The notes under the pieces are model-generated. The model searched no databases. It worked only from the letters and a program-made list of their open reading frames with translations, and had not been told where the DNA came from. Shown here piece by piece: positions 25,901-33,190 of a stretch of 64,000 nt of DNA. Within the stretch, counting starts at the first letter, position 1; every line of letters begins with the position of its first letter. The DNA lies in NCBI RefSeq assembly GCF_014839805.1, contig NC_051138.1:4152983-4216982 (forward strand), given 5' to 3'. The DNA comes from Manduca sexta. Taxonomy: Eukaryota > Arthropoda > Insecta > Lepidoptera > Sphingidae. The position numbers and the translations under genes are program-made.

Positions 25901-28900
25901 ATGTCATATTAATGAGATAATTAAATAATGTTTTTCACAGGCGGATATTTGGTCACTCGGATGCACCGTAGTAGAAATGGCAACTGGAAACCCACCTTTT
26001 ATTGAATTAGGTTCACCGCAAGCAGCTGTTTTTAAGGTAAGATGTTAATTCATAAAAAATACAGACCAAATAAATTGAATATAACTGTAATAAATAAAAT
26101 TATTTAGCCTTGTAATTCCTTTCTTTTAAGTACATCATATATAGATCATAGATCATAGATCATGACAGACATAGATCTATGTATTTCAAATATAAAGATT
26201 ATTCAGTAAGCGACACGTTACTTTCTCAGGTTGGTTATTATAAAATGCACCCGGAGATACCGAGCGAGTTGTCACAGAAAGCGAAAAATTTCATTCTACG
26301 TTGCTTCATACCAGACCCCGAGAAACGAGCCACCGCCGCTGAACTGCTTGAGGACCCGTTCCTTTGCGAGTAAGTGGTCGAAATGTTTTCTTATAAAGCC
26401 TCAAATATTTGAGTCATAACCTAGATAGGTTACTACGTTATAATACCACCTTACAATTATTTAGTTTAATGCATTTCGATGATTATCGTTGATGCTTTTT
26501 TTACTATATACGTAAAACCAATACGAACGTGTTTTTAGTTATATTTTGCTTTATTAACGGCCGTTTTCAATGAACTATCCCAATCTCAATCTCCAGTTCG
26601 ATTCCGAGAATGAACGAATCAAAATTAATCATTTTTTTATTTTTATTTATTTATAAGCATTTGTAAGCTTGTTAAAAAAAAACTTTGTTCTGATTGGTCC
26701 GCTTTTGAGATAGATAGAAAAAAGCAACAGGGCTCCTTTATTGGAAATGGCGGTTGATCGTCATAATAGTTGGCTGCCTCTTCTCTATTTTGAGAAGCTT
26801 CAAATTCGAGAAAGAAATCCCAGTGGTTTGATTTATATACTTTTTTAATTTTAGAAAAAAGAAACCGACCAGCCGTCTAGGCGGTAACATGGATTATAGC
26901 CGCAGCATTTCAGTGCCAGCGGATAAGGCTCGGCCAATCACCGCTCAGAAAAAGATCTCCGAGCCAAGCATGCCGGGGAATGTGCCCAATTCGCCAGAAA
27001 TCGAGTGAGTATGCCCAAAGTAACAAAAATCTCTAGTAATGGATCGCATGGTATTCAGTTACCTATATCAGTTGTTTTTCTTTTACTCTGGCAGGATGTT
27101 CACTTTGTTGATAGATATTAACGCTTAATTTAAAACAAAAATATTGAGAAATATCGTCATCATCGATGACATCAACGGAAGCAAATCAATGAGAGATTGG
27201 TCACCCAAGTAATAGAATCCTGATGTGTAACTTACAAGAAAATGTTACATTAGCCACGAGTCTAAAATTCATTCAATATGATATACAAAAGGCACAATAT
27301 TTGTGAGGCCAAGTAGGAAAAGTGGACATCCTGTATAACTTTGCCAACATATGCATGGCTTAGACTGAATATTGATTTATAAAGAGTATCATTTGTTTTT
27401 GTTTGATGTTTGTGCCATACCATCATACGTGGTGCAAGGGAGCTTATGTACTTGCGAATAAACAATAACACGAATTGAATACATCAAACCGATTGGCATA
27501 CATAAACTCATTTGTCCTTTCCAACGTTACGACATCGACGTAAAGACGAAGTTTGTATTTTACATTATTGTGATAGTGTAAGGTGTTGTTGTATTCATAA
27601 AACTATCGATTTATTTGGCAACTGTTCTGTAAGTGGTTCTGTGAGTTACTTCCAAGCAATCGATTATGCACTTGATTCTTCACATCTTGATTATAAGAAT
27701 ATCCATCTACGGCAGTTTTTGTGTTAGGTTATTTTAAATTTCGAACGATATGTTCATATGGATATGAAAGTGATATCCCAAAATATTTATTGTACAATAT
27801 CGATTTCATATATCGATGTTTTAATATCGATTAAAAATGACTACAATAACATCACAACAAACATCGCGTAACAGCGTCACACATATATGTTTTATAACAC
27901 GAACGTAATAACACGTGTCGATTGCTTTGCACCTAAGGCTGTATGTTTGTTTTCCGCCGTCAAGGGTGAAAACGATCCGGTCTAACCCGACAATCACTAG
28001 GACGGCCTCGTCGATGCTATCACCGATACTGATATACCCACCGGACCTGTCCAATAGCAGGTAACCTTGTTTATTATGTGCACAAAAAAATTTCATAGAA
28101 TACTATATTTTAAAAACATTTGTGTTCTCTTTTAGGTGTAGCTGTTTGGGCTATAGAGTTAACATATTTTTTATTTACCGAATAATTGAATACGAATGTC
28201 AATATTATATCGATTGTATTTTAAATTTCAGTATAAACTATTAGTTTATGTATTAATATTAAAAACAAGCATCTATAATTTTTTTTAAACATAAAATGTA
28301 TTGTCTAAATTTTAAAATAAAATATTTTCAATATCGATAATTCAATACGTACACAGTACATATTTCTCGAACGGAAAACTACACAGTAACTTGTAGATAC
28401 GCTTTATTTAAATGCGGGTAGATGTAGATTGAATAAAATATTGAATTCTATGAAACTATAATCGATAGATTCACATTTCATCATTTATTCACGCAAGAAT
28501 ATCACCAGCATGTCGCATGAGGCTTGTTTTAAAATGTCCCATATGCTTTATCACCTATTAACGCCCTCAGATATAAATTTTTACTTGTAAAACACATTAG
28601 ATAATAACGTAAATGATTACATAAACGATGTTATTAATTACACATCGAGTAATGAGTATAAGTTACATTGTGACTTGATGTATTATCGATGTGATATAAT
28701 TGTATCAGTTGCTCGTAAAGTGAACGCCATCGGCAAATGATTATAATCGATAATTATAATCGGAATGGGAATAGTAACTAATATTTTTTGTACTATATAC
28801 TAATCGATTTGCTAAATAAAAAAATCAATTACGATTGTTATTCAATAGAATAAGGAATCTGAAATGGCTAAAGTAAAAATATTCAGCATATATATCAGAG

Positions 28901-31900
28901 GGTCTCATTAAAGTCGATTGAAAAATCACGTTTTCTTTCGAGCCCGCACCGATGATGGACTTTCAACCTTGCATTCGTCAAAATACAATGCGTTATCGCA
29001 TGTGTTTCAATACATAGTCCGTGCTATAATAATCAAAGCACGTTGAATCTGTCATCTGGACGGTTCATAATCATTCGATAATTGAAATAATGCTTCTATT
29101 AACAACACTTCTTAGCTACATAAATATAGCATAGTTTATATGTATAGATAATAACAAGGTTTTCCAGTAGTTTTTAATGTGAATGTTTTTAGCACTATGC
29201 CAAACACGCCTTCGACTGACGAAATGGACAATGGTGATACAATTCTGAACAGGCGGAGTTCGTCAGGCGGTTTACTGTCTCCAGAGGTAAATATAATTTA
29301 TTTTTAACATATATAATATAATATCAGCCCTGTATTATATACTGTCCCACTGTTGGGCACAGGCCTCTTCTATTACTGAGAGGGATTAGGCCTTAATCCA
29401 CCACGCTGGCCTATTGCAAATTGAGACGGTATTTCGGTAGACTTCACACACCCTCAAAATTCCTACAGAGAACTTTTCAAGTATGCAAGTTTCCTCAAGA
29501 TTTTTTGCTTCACCTTTAAAGCAAGCGATAATTCACAAAGAATACACACATAACTTTTTTTAGAAAGTCAGATCTGCGTGCATTCGTCTCACTAGTGCGT
29601 CCCATACCGAACAAGGCTATCGCTGCTTTAACAATCAATAAAGGAAATACAAACGAGCAAGTAGCCAGTGTTAATATGCGTTCCCAACACTTCAATATGA
29701 CATTGGGAGCGTCTATAGGCGTCCTATTTAAAGTATGCCTTACATTGCTGCTTGCATGACGCATTGATGTAGGCGTAGGTTAGTATTGAGATATCTTTCA
29801 TAGCGTGTTAGATCAAGCAGTTAATGTATAATTTTTTAATATAAAACTGCTCGTTTATTATTAAAATTCAGAATTAATTCGCAAAACTCCATTAATAATA
29901 AAATAAAAAACACAAAAACATTTTATACAGTGTAATTTCATAGAAATATTTTAAATTAATTACAAAATCTGTATTCCAGGTTGACATGACTAACGTCACT
30001 CGGTCGTCTATAGACGGCGAACAAGACGGTTTCTACCTTCTAAAGAAAGACTCCCAACGTCGTCTCACTTTGTCTCGCGTGTTAGAGCAGGACAGCGAGA
30101 AGATATGCTCGAAATGGATGCTCAGCGTGCAACAGGACTTTGGCAATACTGTTCTTACTATGGTCCGTATTGAGTGACTGGTTTATGTCACAAATATTTC
30201 ACAAAAACTAACTATTCTTTTACCTTGGTCGTCCCATATAGTTCTACGTGGAACAACAATATCGATATTTGTCTAAAAAGAAGAGATATTGATACTAGAA
30301 TTTATATTTAACGATCAACTAATTTAATATGAGTAAACAATATTTTTATTAAAATTAATGTTCCTTTTAGAATCACCTAGAAACCCTAAGATGCGCGCTC
30401 AAGGAATACATCATGGATCAAAACAGAGCGGTCATAGAGCAAGCGATAACAACGCTAAAGGAAGAGTTGGATTTCGACTCCAACGCAATAAACGAGTTGC
30501 ATTCAGCGATATACATGTTCCAAGAGGCTGTAAACACTGTATTGAGGATGCACAGTATCAAACCTCATTGGATGTTCGCCTTGGACAATTTAGTAAGGAA
30601 TGCGGTGCAGGCAGCTATTACTGTGTTATCGCCAGGTGAGAAATATAAAACAATGGAATCAAATATAAAATAATAAAATAATATACAATCAGCCTAATGC
30701 TCGATAAAATGATGGGTCTTCTATTACTAGTAGTGAACGACGCCTGCAGGCGCGGGCGGGGTGCGTACTCGTCTCGCAACTCATGCGTCGCCCGTACTCC
30801 TGACTTCGCGTACTATAATTTGGTCGATTAAGCGTAGTAGTGAATTTGTATATTTGAAGAGTAAACTTGTTAAATTATAGTGTTTCGTAAGTAGCCTACA
30901 GATTTATGCAGGTGTTATCTGAAATAATTTAGACAGTAATAAACGATAAGAATTGGTTTTAAATATCAATACCTGATAGATCAAAAGGATTAAAAAAAAA
31001 CTATTTTATGCTATTATCGATGAGTTTAAATCGAATTCCGTTTATTACGATCATTTGATCTAATTAAAATCTTAGCTATCAAAGTAGATATTTACATGGT
31101 AAGTGTTTGGCGGTAGAGCTGGGCGCGAACCTGGCGGGGCAGGAGACGCGGCGCGCAGGCGCGGCGGGCGGCGCGGAGGCGGGCACGCCCTCCGCCCTCT
31201 CCACCGCCACCTCCGCCCGCGACCACCACCACCACGCGCTGCGCCACGAGAACCACAAGTATGTACAGCGAGCCAGGCACCGGCACAGTGCCCACTCCTG
31301 CAATACTCAAACATCAATTGTTTGTTTTATATCTTTTTTTTTCCGTCACGGCACACCCATTGCACTTTACCTGATAGTAAGTGAAGTAGGGTCCAGATAG
31401 TGCCGACGAGAGATTGTCACCCTTCACCAATCGACAGAATTATGTCGGGTTGTTTGAACTGAATATATACGTGATATAGGCTGATCCCCAAACGGGACAC
31501 ACTTACGATACAAACAAATGTACAAGATTTATTTATTTACGACCTTTTTCAATAAACAATTTCGATCTTAATCTTTGATCCGATTCCGAGATTAAACTAG
31601 TTAAAATAAGTCATGCTCAAACATGTAAAAATAAACTTTGTTGTAATTAATCCTTTTTCGCGATAGATTGAAAAAAGCGCTTGAGATCGTTTTTTTAAAA
31701 TGGCAATTAGTCAACGGGTCGGTTGTTTGGTCCAATAGTAATGGATTGGTAAAAAGCAAGTTTTTCAAATGATGGTAATACTTTTTACGATTAAGTCGAG
31801 TTTTTTTTACTAGCTTGTAAATCAAGTGCTTATAATTTGAAAGACTCTAATTGTAAAAATTTTTTTAGTCTTTCTTTACAATTGCATTAACATCGAATTT

Positions 31901-33190
31901 TATTTCCAGATTGCACCAAGAATTACTTGAAAGTTATCAACATTACCAGGCGCTACTTAGACAAATGTTAGAGGAGCAAAAAGTTCAGACGCAAATTATA
32001 CGCGAGTTAGTCGACAGGCGAAACAGGTTAGTTTTCAAAGGATTTAAGTACTTTTTAATATATTGGCATTGATTTAGCAAGATTTTTGGTACTATGTGAG
32101 ACCGATCTGTAACTCTCCAATATATGATTATATAATAATCTAATTTATGATTAAGTTACTTTAAGAATTGATAAAAATAATTGTGTTTTTATATGATATT
32201 TTTTCTTTTAAACGCGATTTCTTTTTATATTGACATGCAATTCAGTTATCGTGTTCAAATAACTGAATACAAATTGTGTGTCCAGGAGCAGCAGTCCGTC
32301 CGAGGCGTCGGTGTCGGCGGAGGCGGAGGCGGCGGAGGAGCCGCTGGCGGCGGCGGCGGCGGAGGAGGTGCGCGCGTGGGCGCGGGCGCGCGCTGCCCGC
32401 CGCCGCCGCGCGCGCGCTCGTGCGCCAGCACTACGCGCTGCCCGACCTGCTGCAGCACGCCACCAGGGACGACCTCGCACGGCTCAACCTCAAGTATGGC
32501 GCACGTTACGATAGCCTCCATATCGTACTCTATTCATTACCCTTTAACCAACATTGGACGTCCGTCTGCTAGATGTACAGACGCTACGTACACGTAAGAC
32601 GTACAAATCTCGCTAGATCCAGGCCGCTTCTAACATGTTGGTCTGGAAATTTTATCGATATATCTATGTTCAACCGTGGAATTTCAAAAGGTGAAGAAGT
32701 AAAAGATTGCTACTTTTTTAAGGTTAAATATCGTATACGTATCGATATCGATAGTTTTGTTATGATGAATAGATACCCTTTGGAATGCAAGTCATACCGC
32801 CTCGTCTATTATTTTCAATCCCATATTTTTTGTATTGAACATTAAATTGTATTATTTAAATGATGTAATTTTTTAAATAACGTCAAAATTTTAATTTCCT
32901 CCAATCCTTCCACCAGAGGCGGCATCGAACTCCGTCTATGGCGCGCGATACAAGAGCATCGCTTACAAACAAGTCCCGGCCATCTCCGCCGCACCAGCAG
33001 CACCGAGACAGACATGGACACCAACTCAATGGTCGTAGTTGAGTGTCAACGGTGCAAAACGCTGCGACGCACGATATCGACTAACTCGACTTGCTCGAAC
33101 AACCCTACCGTCGTGATCAGAGACCAACAAGTCAACGGTGATGATACAGTAGCCGAGTACTATGGGGAGAACGGGGTGGTCAACCTTTGA
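7033..33190 (+). CDS. Ask1: Apoptosis signal-regulating kinase 1 family MAP3K (24 exons)
   Basis: Ser/Thr kinase that relays oxidative and other stress to MAP2Ks of the JNK and p38 branches; cytoplasmic. Coding exons: 7033-7081, 7166-7371, 10782-10976, 16765-16934, 17476-17754, 18088-18258, 20202-20314, 21377-21578, 22368-22476, 22649-22818, 23266-23446, 23771-24106, 24649-24799, 25233-25447, 25941-26036, 26230-26369, 26855-27004, 29193-29286, 29980-30162, 30371-30635, 31117-31258, 31910-32026, 32286-32493, 32917-33190. Every junction except the frame inside exon 23 is phase-consistent with GT-AG introns. The roughly 1,404-residue product matches vertebrate ASK1 (about 1,370) in size and domain order. 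Exon 1 and the acceptor of exon 12 are least certain. The insect counterpart in Drosophila is Ask1 (Pk92B). Confidence 0.93.
8191..8445 (+). mobile_element. tRNA-derived SINE, family B (Ask1 intron 2)
   Basis: Degraded tRNA-like head with B box GGTTCGATCCT near 8239, then the family body (AGTATCAGCCCGAAGTCT) and tail GCCTCTGCTTACCCCTTC plus GGATAAAA. Relatives at 14640, 15733, 22968, 47428 and 62545. This copy contains a long perfect hairpin, described under findings. Confidence 0.75.
8344..8399. repeat. 26-bp inverted repeat with 4-base loop inside a SINE
   Basis: Arms 8344-8369 and 8374-8399 are complementary with a single mismatch; the loop is GATG. The left arm begins GGACAGAGTACACATTGTGG. 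Other copies of this SINE lack the second arm, so it arose after insertion. Confidence 0.9.
8446..10781. other. Rest of Ask1 intron 2
   Basis: AT-rich. A degenerate interspersed repeat may lie at about 9598-9845 (AACCCCTGATGGAAAAAG start, CTGTTGCAACATAACTCC). No coding potential was recognised. Confidence 0.3.
11043..11254. mobile_element. Palindromic MITE-like inverted repeat (Ask1 intron 3)
   Basis: Two arms of roughly 55-60 bases face each other: CCAAGAATAAAATCTCATCT on the left and its imperfect complement ending GATTTTGTTCTTGG on the right, around an AT-rich centre that also pairs (AAATATAAATATCAATTA against TAATTGATATTTATATTTT). No frame inside. Confidence 0.75.
11764..12550 (+). mobile_element. 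Non-autonomous Helitron-like element (787 bp)
   Basis: Starts TCTATACTTATAATAAATCT directly after an A and ends GCGGAAGCTAG before a T, the A|TC...CTAG|T rule of Helitrons. A GC-rich segment GCGGGCGAAGCTGCGAGC lies just before the end. No RepHel frame. A TCTG microsatellite lies near 11886. A shorter copy with an internal deletion is at 37496-37993. Confidence 0.8.
13595..13781 (+). mobile_element. Helitron-like 3' end fragment
   Basis: Ends GAAGCTGGGGCGAGTCGCTAG followed by T, with an upstream GCACCCGTGC stretch, a 3' terminus of Helitron type distinct from the other families here. The 5' boundary is approximate. Confidence 0.55.
13905..14040 (+). mobile_element. Solo terminus of the Penelope-like element
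   Basis: Matches the terminal region of the element at 42482-44570: AATGTAGGTAGAT, CAACACCTCAGTCCCC, GTGACCATGAAGGC, TCTTCGAAACGTC and CGCGATAAAATC occur in the same order. It abuts the TTAA-flanked MITE that follows. Confidence 0.75.
14046..14315. mobile_element. TTAA-flanked MITE with inverted ends
   Basis: TTAA at 14042-14045 and 14316-14319. Ends are inverted copies GGGCCGTTCAAGTATTACGT and GGGGCCGTTCAAGCATTACG (right end reversed), extending through AACGCA. The 270-bp interior has no transposase and contains a run of 13 G (14252-14264). TTAA targeting suggests a piggyBac-mobilised element, unrelated in sequence to that at 2318-3588. Confidence 0.75.
14640..14750 (+). mobile_element. SINE family B, 3' part
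   Basis: Carries the family tail: AATCACATCATGCGA, AATACACACGGC, GCGCCTCTGCCTACACCTT and GGGGATAAATGGCG. The tRNA-like head is missing. Confidence 0.65.
14757..15018. mobile_element. Palindromic MITE, copy 1 of 2
   Basis: Arms of about 90 bases: ATTCGCTCTCTTAATAAAAC on the left is matched by ATAAAGAGAGGGAAT on the right, and AATTTGTGGGAGTCGTCAAA by its complement near 14955. GGTCGCAAACAGAAATGA in the right arm mirrors TCTGTTTGCGACC in the left. The copy at 24931-25191 has the same arms. In the Ask1 pre-mRNA it would fold into a long hairpin. Confidence 0.85.
15254..15400 (-). mobile_element. Helitron-like fragment, reverse orientation
   Basis: Begins CTAGTCTTGGCTCGCGGCTT after an A, the reverse complement of a Helitron 3' end with hairpin, followed by GGAGTTTTACCGTATAAAAG and a CATCTAAATCCGTTCGGTAA stretch typical of this lepidopteran family. 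Confidence 0.6.
15733..15850 (-). mobile_element. SINE family B fragment, reverse orientation
   Basis: Reverse complement of the family: CATCCCATGATGTGAGAGG, TATCGCCATATCGGGCACAA and GACTCCGGGCTAA, in the order seen in the copy at 62545-62740. Confidence 0.7.
17476..21578 (+). CDS. Ask1: Ask1 exons 5-8: TPR-like helical region
   Basis: Encodes the all-helical regulatory block that follows the thioredoxin-binding domain in the ASK family. Matching stretches are [77 protein letters not shown] and [20 protein letters not shown]. Split codons rejoin cleanly, for example AA+A (Lys), AG+A (Arg) and TG+G (Trp). No frame breaks. Intron 6 (18259-20201) contains Helitron, SINE and MITE insertions. Confidence 0.92.
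18278..18385 (-). mobile_element. Helitron-like fragment, reverse orientation
   Basis: Starts CTAGCTTTTGCTCGCGGCTT after an A, 20 bases past the donor of Ask1 exon 6, with the GCTTCGCCCGCG hairpin. It is truncated where the neighbouring SINE begins. Confidence 0.65.
18386..18668 (-). mobile_element. tRNA-derived SINE, family A, reverse orientation
   Basis: Reverse-strand copy of the SINE described at 51031-51340: GCCTCCTCTACTACTGACAG, CCTTAGTCCACCACGCTGAC and, at the head, TAGTCCGTTCCACTAGGCTA. Confidence 0.8.
18839..19015 (+). mobile_element. Miniature Helitron-like element (177 bp)
   Basis: A|TCTATACTAATATAAAGAGA at the start, GCGGGCGGAGCCGCGG hairpin and AAAAAGCTAG|T at the end. It is complete by the Helitron end rules but very short. 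Confidence 0.75.
19092..19262. mobile_element. Palindromic MITE-like element
   Basis: Left arm CGATGTCTCCTAAGTAAACT and right-arm complement CGATGGCTCCTAAGTAAACT, continuing through ATCGTATCTG/ACCGTATCTG; inner segments ACTACCAAAC and GTTTGGTAGT also pair. Confidence 0.75.
19775..20065 (+). mobile_element. SINE family A, degraded
   Basis: GAATGAAACGGTCTGCCGAG (head), CACACCTCTGACTTATTGAA, GTATGTGAAGTCTACCAACC and a diverged GGCCTAAAATCCTCTCAG tail follow the order of the complete copy at 51031. Confidence 0.65.
20381..20546. mobile_element. MITE with CCGTTTTCAATA ends, copy 1 of 4
   Basis: Imperfect palindrome: left ACCGTCATTTTCAGTAAGCG and right complement ACCGTTTTCAATATTAATCT. Inner conserved parts are CGACCTATCTCAAAAATGGA and TTGATTGGTTCATTATCGGA. 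Relatives at 26558, 31540 and 36198. Confidence 0.6.
22368..23446 (+). CDS. Ask1: Ask1 exons 9-11: central regulatory (PH-like) region
   Basis: Recognisable family segments are [33 protein letters not shown], and [20 protein letters not shown], which correspond to the EYFVEA, RFPILILEPTKIYQPSY and CCFLYVLHNSDDFQIYF segments of vertebrate ASK1. In the family this block lies just before the kinase and helps present substrate MAP2Ks. A SINE (22968-23195) sits in intron 10 only about 70 bases upstream of exon 11. Confidence 0.9.
22968..23195 (+). mobile_element. tRNA-derived SINE, family B
   Basis: Good B box GGTTCGATTCC at about 22999; body CAGTATCATGCCAGAGTCT, ATAGGCTTGCCACCTATCAC and ATCATGGGACGGAATACACA; tail GGGGATAAAAAGCGTGA plus a TG run. 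Lies in Ask1 intron 10 on the coding strand, ending about 70 bases before exon 11. Confidence 0.8.
23577..23680 (+). mobile_element. Penelope-like element terminus, degraded
   Basis: CATCGGGAGAAAATTAAAAT, then TTTCATTTCGATGTC, CTACATTCGCG and ATAAGAAATC, corresponding to the right end of the element at 42482-44570 (GTCGGGAGAAAATAA, TGTCTAACATTCGCG, ATAAGAAATC). Confidence 0.55.
23771..26369 (+). CDS. Ask1: Ask1 exons 12-16: protein kinase domain
   Basis: Complete catalytic domain. Glycine loop [11 protein letters not shown] (about residue 675), catalytic Lys in RIAVKEIPE (about 697), HRDIKGDN catalytic loop (Asp about 791), DFGTSK metal-binding motif (Asp about 810), activation segment [14 protein letters not shown] and [15 protein letters not shown]. 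The Thr in AGTLQ (about residue 830) corresponds to human ASK1 Thr838, the activating autophosphorylation site. All catalytic residues are present, so an active kinase is expected. Exon 12 begins with about 50 poorly conserved residues; I chose the acceptor GCGTCCAG|TATAGC because it keeps phase 0, whereas the AG seven bases upstream (23762-23763) would not. Confidence 0.96.
24193..24410. mobile_element. Palindromic MITE with CCCTATTCCGTCTACGGGGG arm, copy 1 of 3
   Basis: Left arm CCTATTCCGTCTACGGGGGT and right arm ending GCCCTCGTAGACAGAATAGG are inverted copies; AAGGACAGCTTTGATGA pairs with CTATCAAACCTGTCCGG near the centre. Related copies at 50818 and 51341. Confidence 0.75.
24931..25191. 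mobile_element. Palindromic MITE, copy 2 of 2
   Basis: Same family as 14757-15018: TATATCACACTCTTACTAAA at the left and its complement ending AAGAGTGCGATATA at the right; AGCATGAAAAAAAAGGGAAA is shared in the centre. It lies 41 bases upstream of Ask1 exon 14. Confidence 0.85.
25522..25790 (-). mobile_element. Helitron-like degraded copy, reverse orientation
   Basis: Begins CTAGCTGTGCCCGTGTGGTA after an A; the end near 25790 (ACAGACGGACAGC, then TTATAATATGTATAAATG) resembles the reversed 5' side of related elements. Boundaries are approximate. Confidence 0.45.
26139..26168. repeat. Short ATAGATCAT tandem repeat
   Basis: Three consecutive near-perfect ATAGATCAT units in Ask1 intron 15, shortly before exon 16. 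Confidence 0.7.
26558..26756. mobile_element. MITE with CCGTTTTCAATA ends, copy 2 of 4
   Basis: GCCGTTTTCAATGAACTATC at the left; TTTATTGGAAATGGCGGTTG at the right; shared internal TTCTGATTGGTCCGCTTTTG and GAGATAGATAGAAAAAAGC. Confidence 0.6.
26855..29286 (+). CDS. Ask1: Ask1 exons 17-18: serine/proline-rich linker after the kinase
   Basis: Low-complexity, probably disordered tail of the kinase domain. It includes [13 protein letters not shown] and [12 protein letters not shown], likely phosphorylation sites by composition; RSISVP and RRSSS resemble basophilic or 14-3-3-type sites, which ASK1 has in this area. The split codons GA+A and GA+C rejoin properly. The 2.2-kb intron between the two exons holds many ATCGAT words and an antisense frame of unknown meaning. 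Confidence 0.85.
27005..29192. other. Ask1 intron 17: ATCGAT-rich, no gene assigned
   Basis: Contains many ATCGAT/TCGATA words (dense at 27690-28460). A 91-codon antisense frame at 27821-28096 resembles no family I know. No acceptor-donor pair supports an extra Ask1 exon here. Confidence 0.4.
29325..29640 (-). mobile_element. SINE family A, near complete, reverse orientation
   Basis: ATATCAGCCCTGTATTATAT at the tail, CTGTCCCACTGTTGGGCACA, CCTTAATCCACCACGCTGGC, and head AACAAGGCTATCGCTGC. Lies in Ask1 intron 18. Confidence 0.85.
29980..32026 (+). CDS. Ask1: Ask1 exons 19-22: C-terminal helical domain and coiled coil
   Basis: [19 protein letters not shown] matches the conserved FYLLRKDSERR block. 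[20 protein letters not shown] and [16 protein letters not shown] match the strongly conserved C-terminal helical segment of ASK kinases. Exon 22 ([20 protein letters not shown]) is a heptad-like coiled coil used for dimerisation in the family. Exon 21 (31117-31258) is strikingly GC-rich against AT-rich introns and codes an Ala/Gly/Thr-rich linker with a DHHHH run. Acceptor GGTAG|AGCTG restores the Glu of SPELG. Confidence 0.88.
31345..31520 (+). mobile_element. Non-LTR retrotransposon 3' tail fragment
   Basis: TTACCTGATAGTAAGTGAAG, GACGAGAGATTGTCACCCTT, CGACAGAATTATGTCGGGTT and ATAGGCTGATCCCCAAACGG. The same series, reversed, is at 62160-62400. It resembles LINE 3' UTRs common in Lepidoptera; the clade is not determined. 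Confidence 0.6.
31540..31712. mobile_element. MITE with CCGTTTTCAATA ends, copy 3 of 4
   Basis: ACCTTTTTCAATAAACAATT and GATCTTAATCTTTGATCCGA at the left; CGCGATAGATTGAAAAAAGC and GAGATCGTTTTTTTAAAATG at the right. In Ask1 intron 21. Confidence 0.55.
32286..33190 (+). CDS. Ask1: Ask1 exons 23-24: SAM domain with apparent frameshift, and C-terminus
   Basis: Exon 23 starts in frame with exon 22 ([20 protein letters not shown], then an Ala run and VRAW). The second half that matches the ASK SAM domain ([25 protein letters not shown]) is in another frame, and only that frame joins exon 24 ([15 protein letters not shown] to the TGA at 33188-33190). The shift lies between 32377 and 32395 in a run of alternating G and C. 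One surplus base or two missing ones would explain it. Sequencing or assembly error is the simplest reading; a real truncating mutation or a 61-base GT-AG mini-intron (32368-32428), which also restores frame, are alternatives. The unshifted frame would end about 50 residues into exon 24 without a SAM domain. Confidence 0.8.

Noticed and set aside
26139..26168. Tandem ATAGATCAT units considered as a CRISPR-like array
   Set aside because: Three short contiguous units without spacers in a eukaryotic intron; a simple minisatellite.
31072..31317. Several overlapping frames of 72-97 codons on both strands at 31.07-31.40 kb
   Set aside because: They are by-products of the GC-rich Ask1 exon 21, where stop codons are rare in all frames. 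Only the frame giving [10 protein letters not shown] joins exons 20 and 22.
32208..32521. Long frames on both strands rich in Ala, Arg, Gly or Pro near 32.2-32.6 kb
   Set aside because: Shadows of the GC-rich Ask1 exon 23. They have no homology other than the SAM segment.
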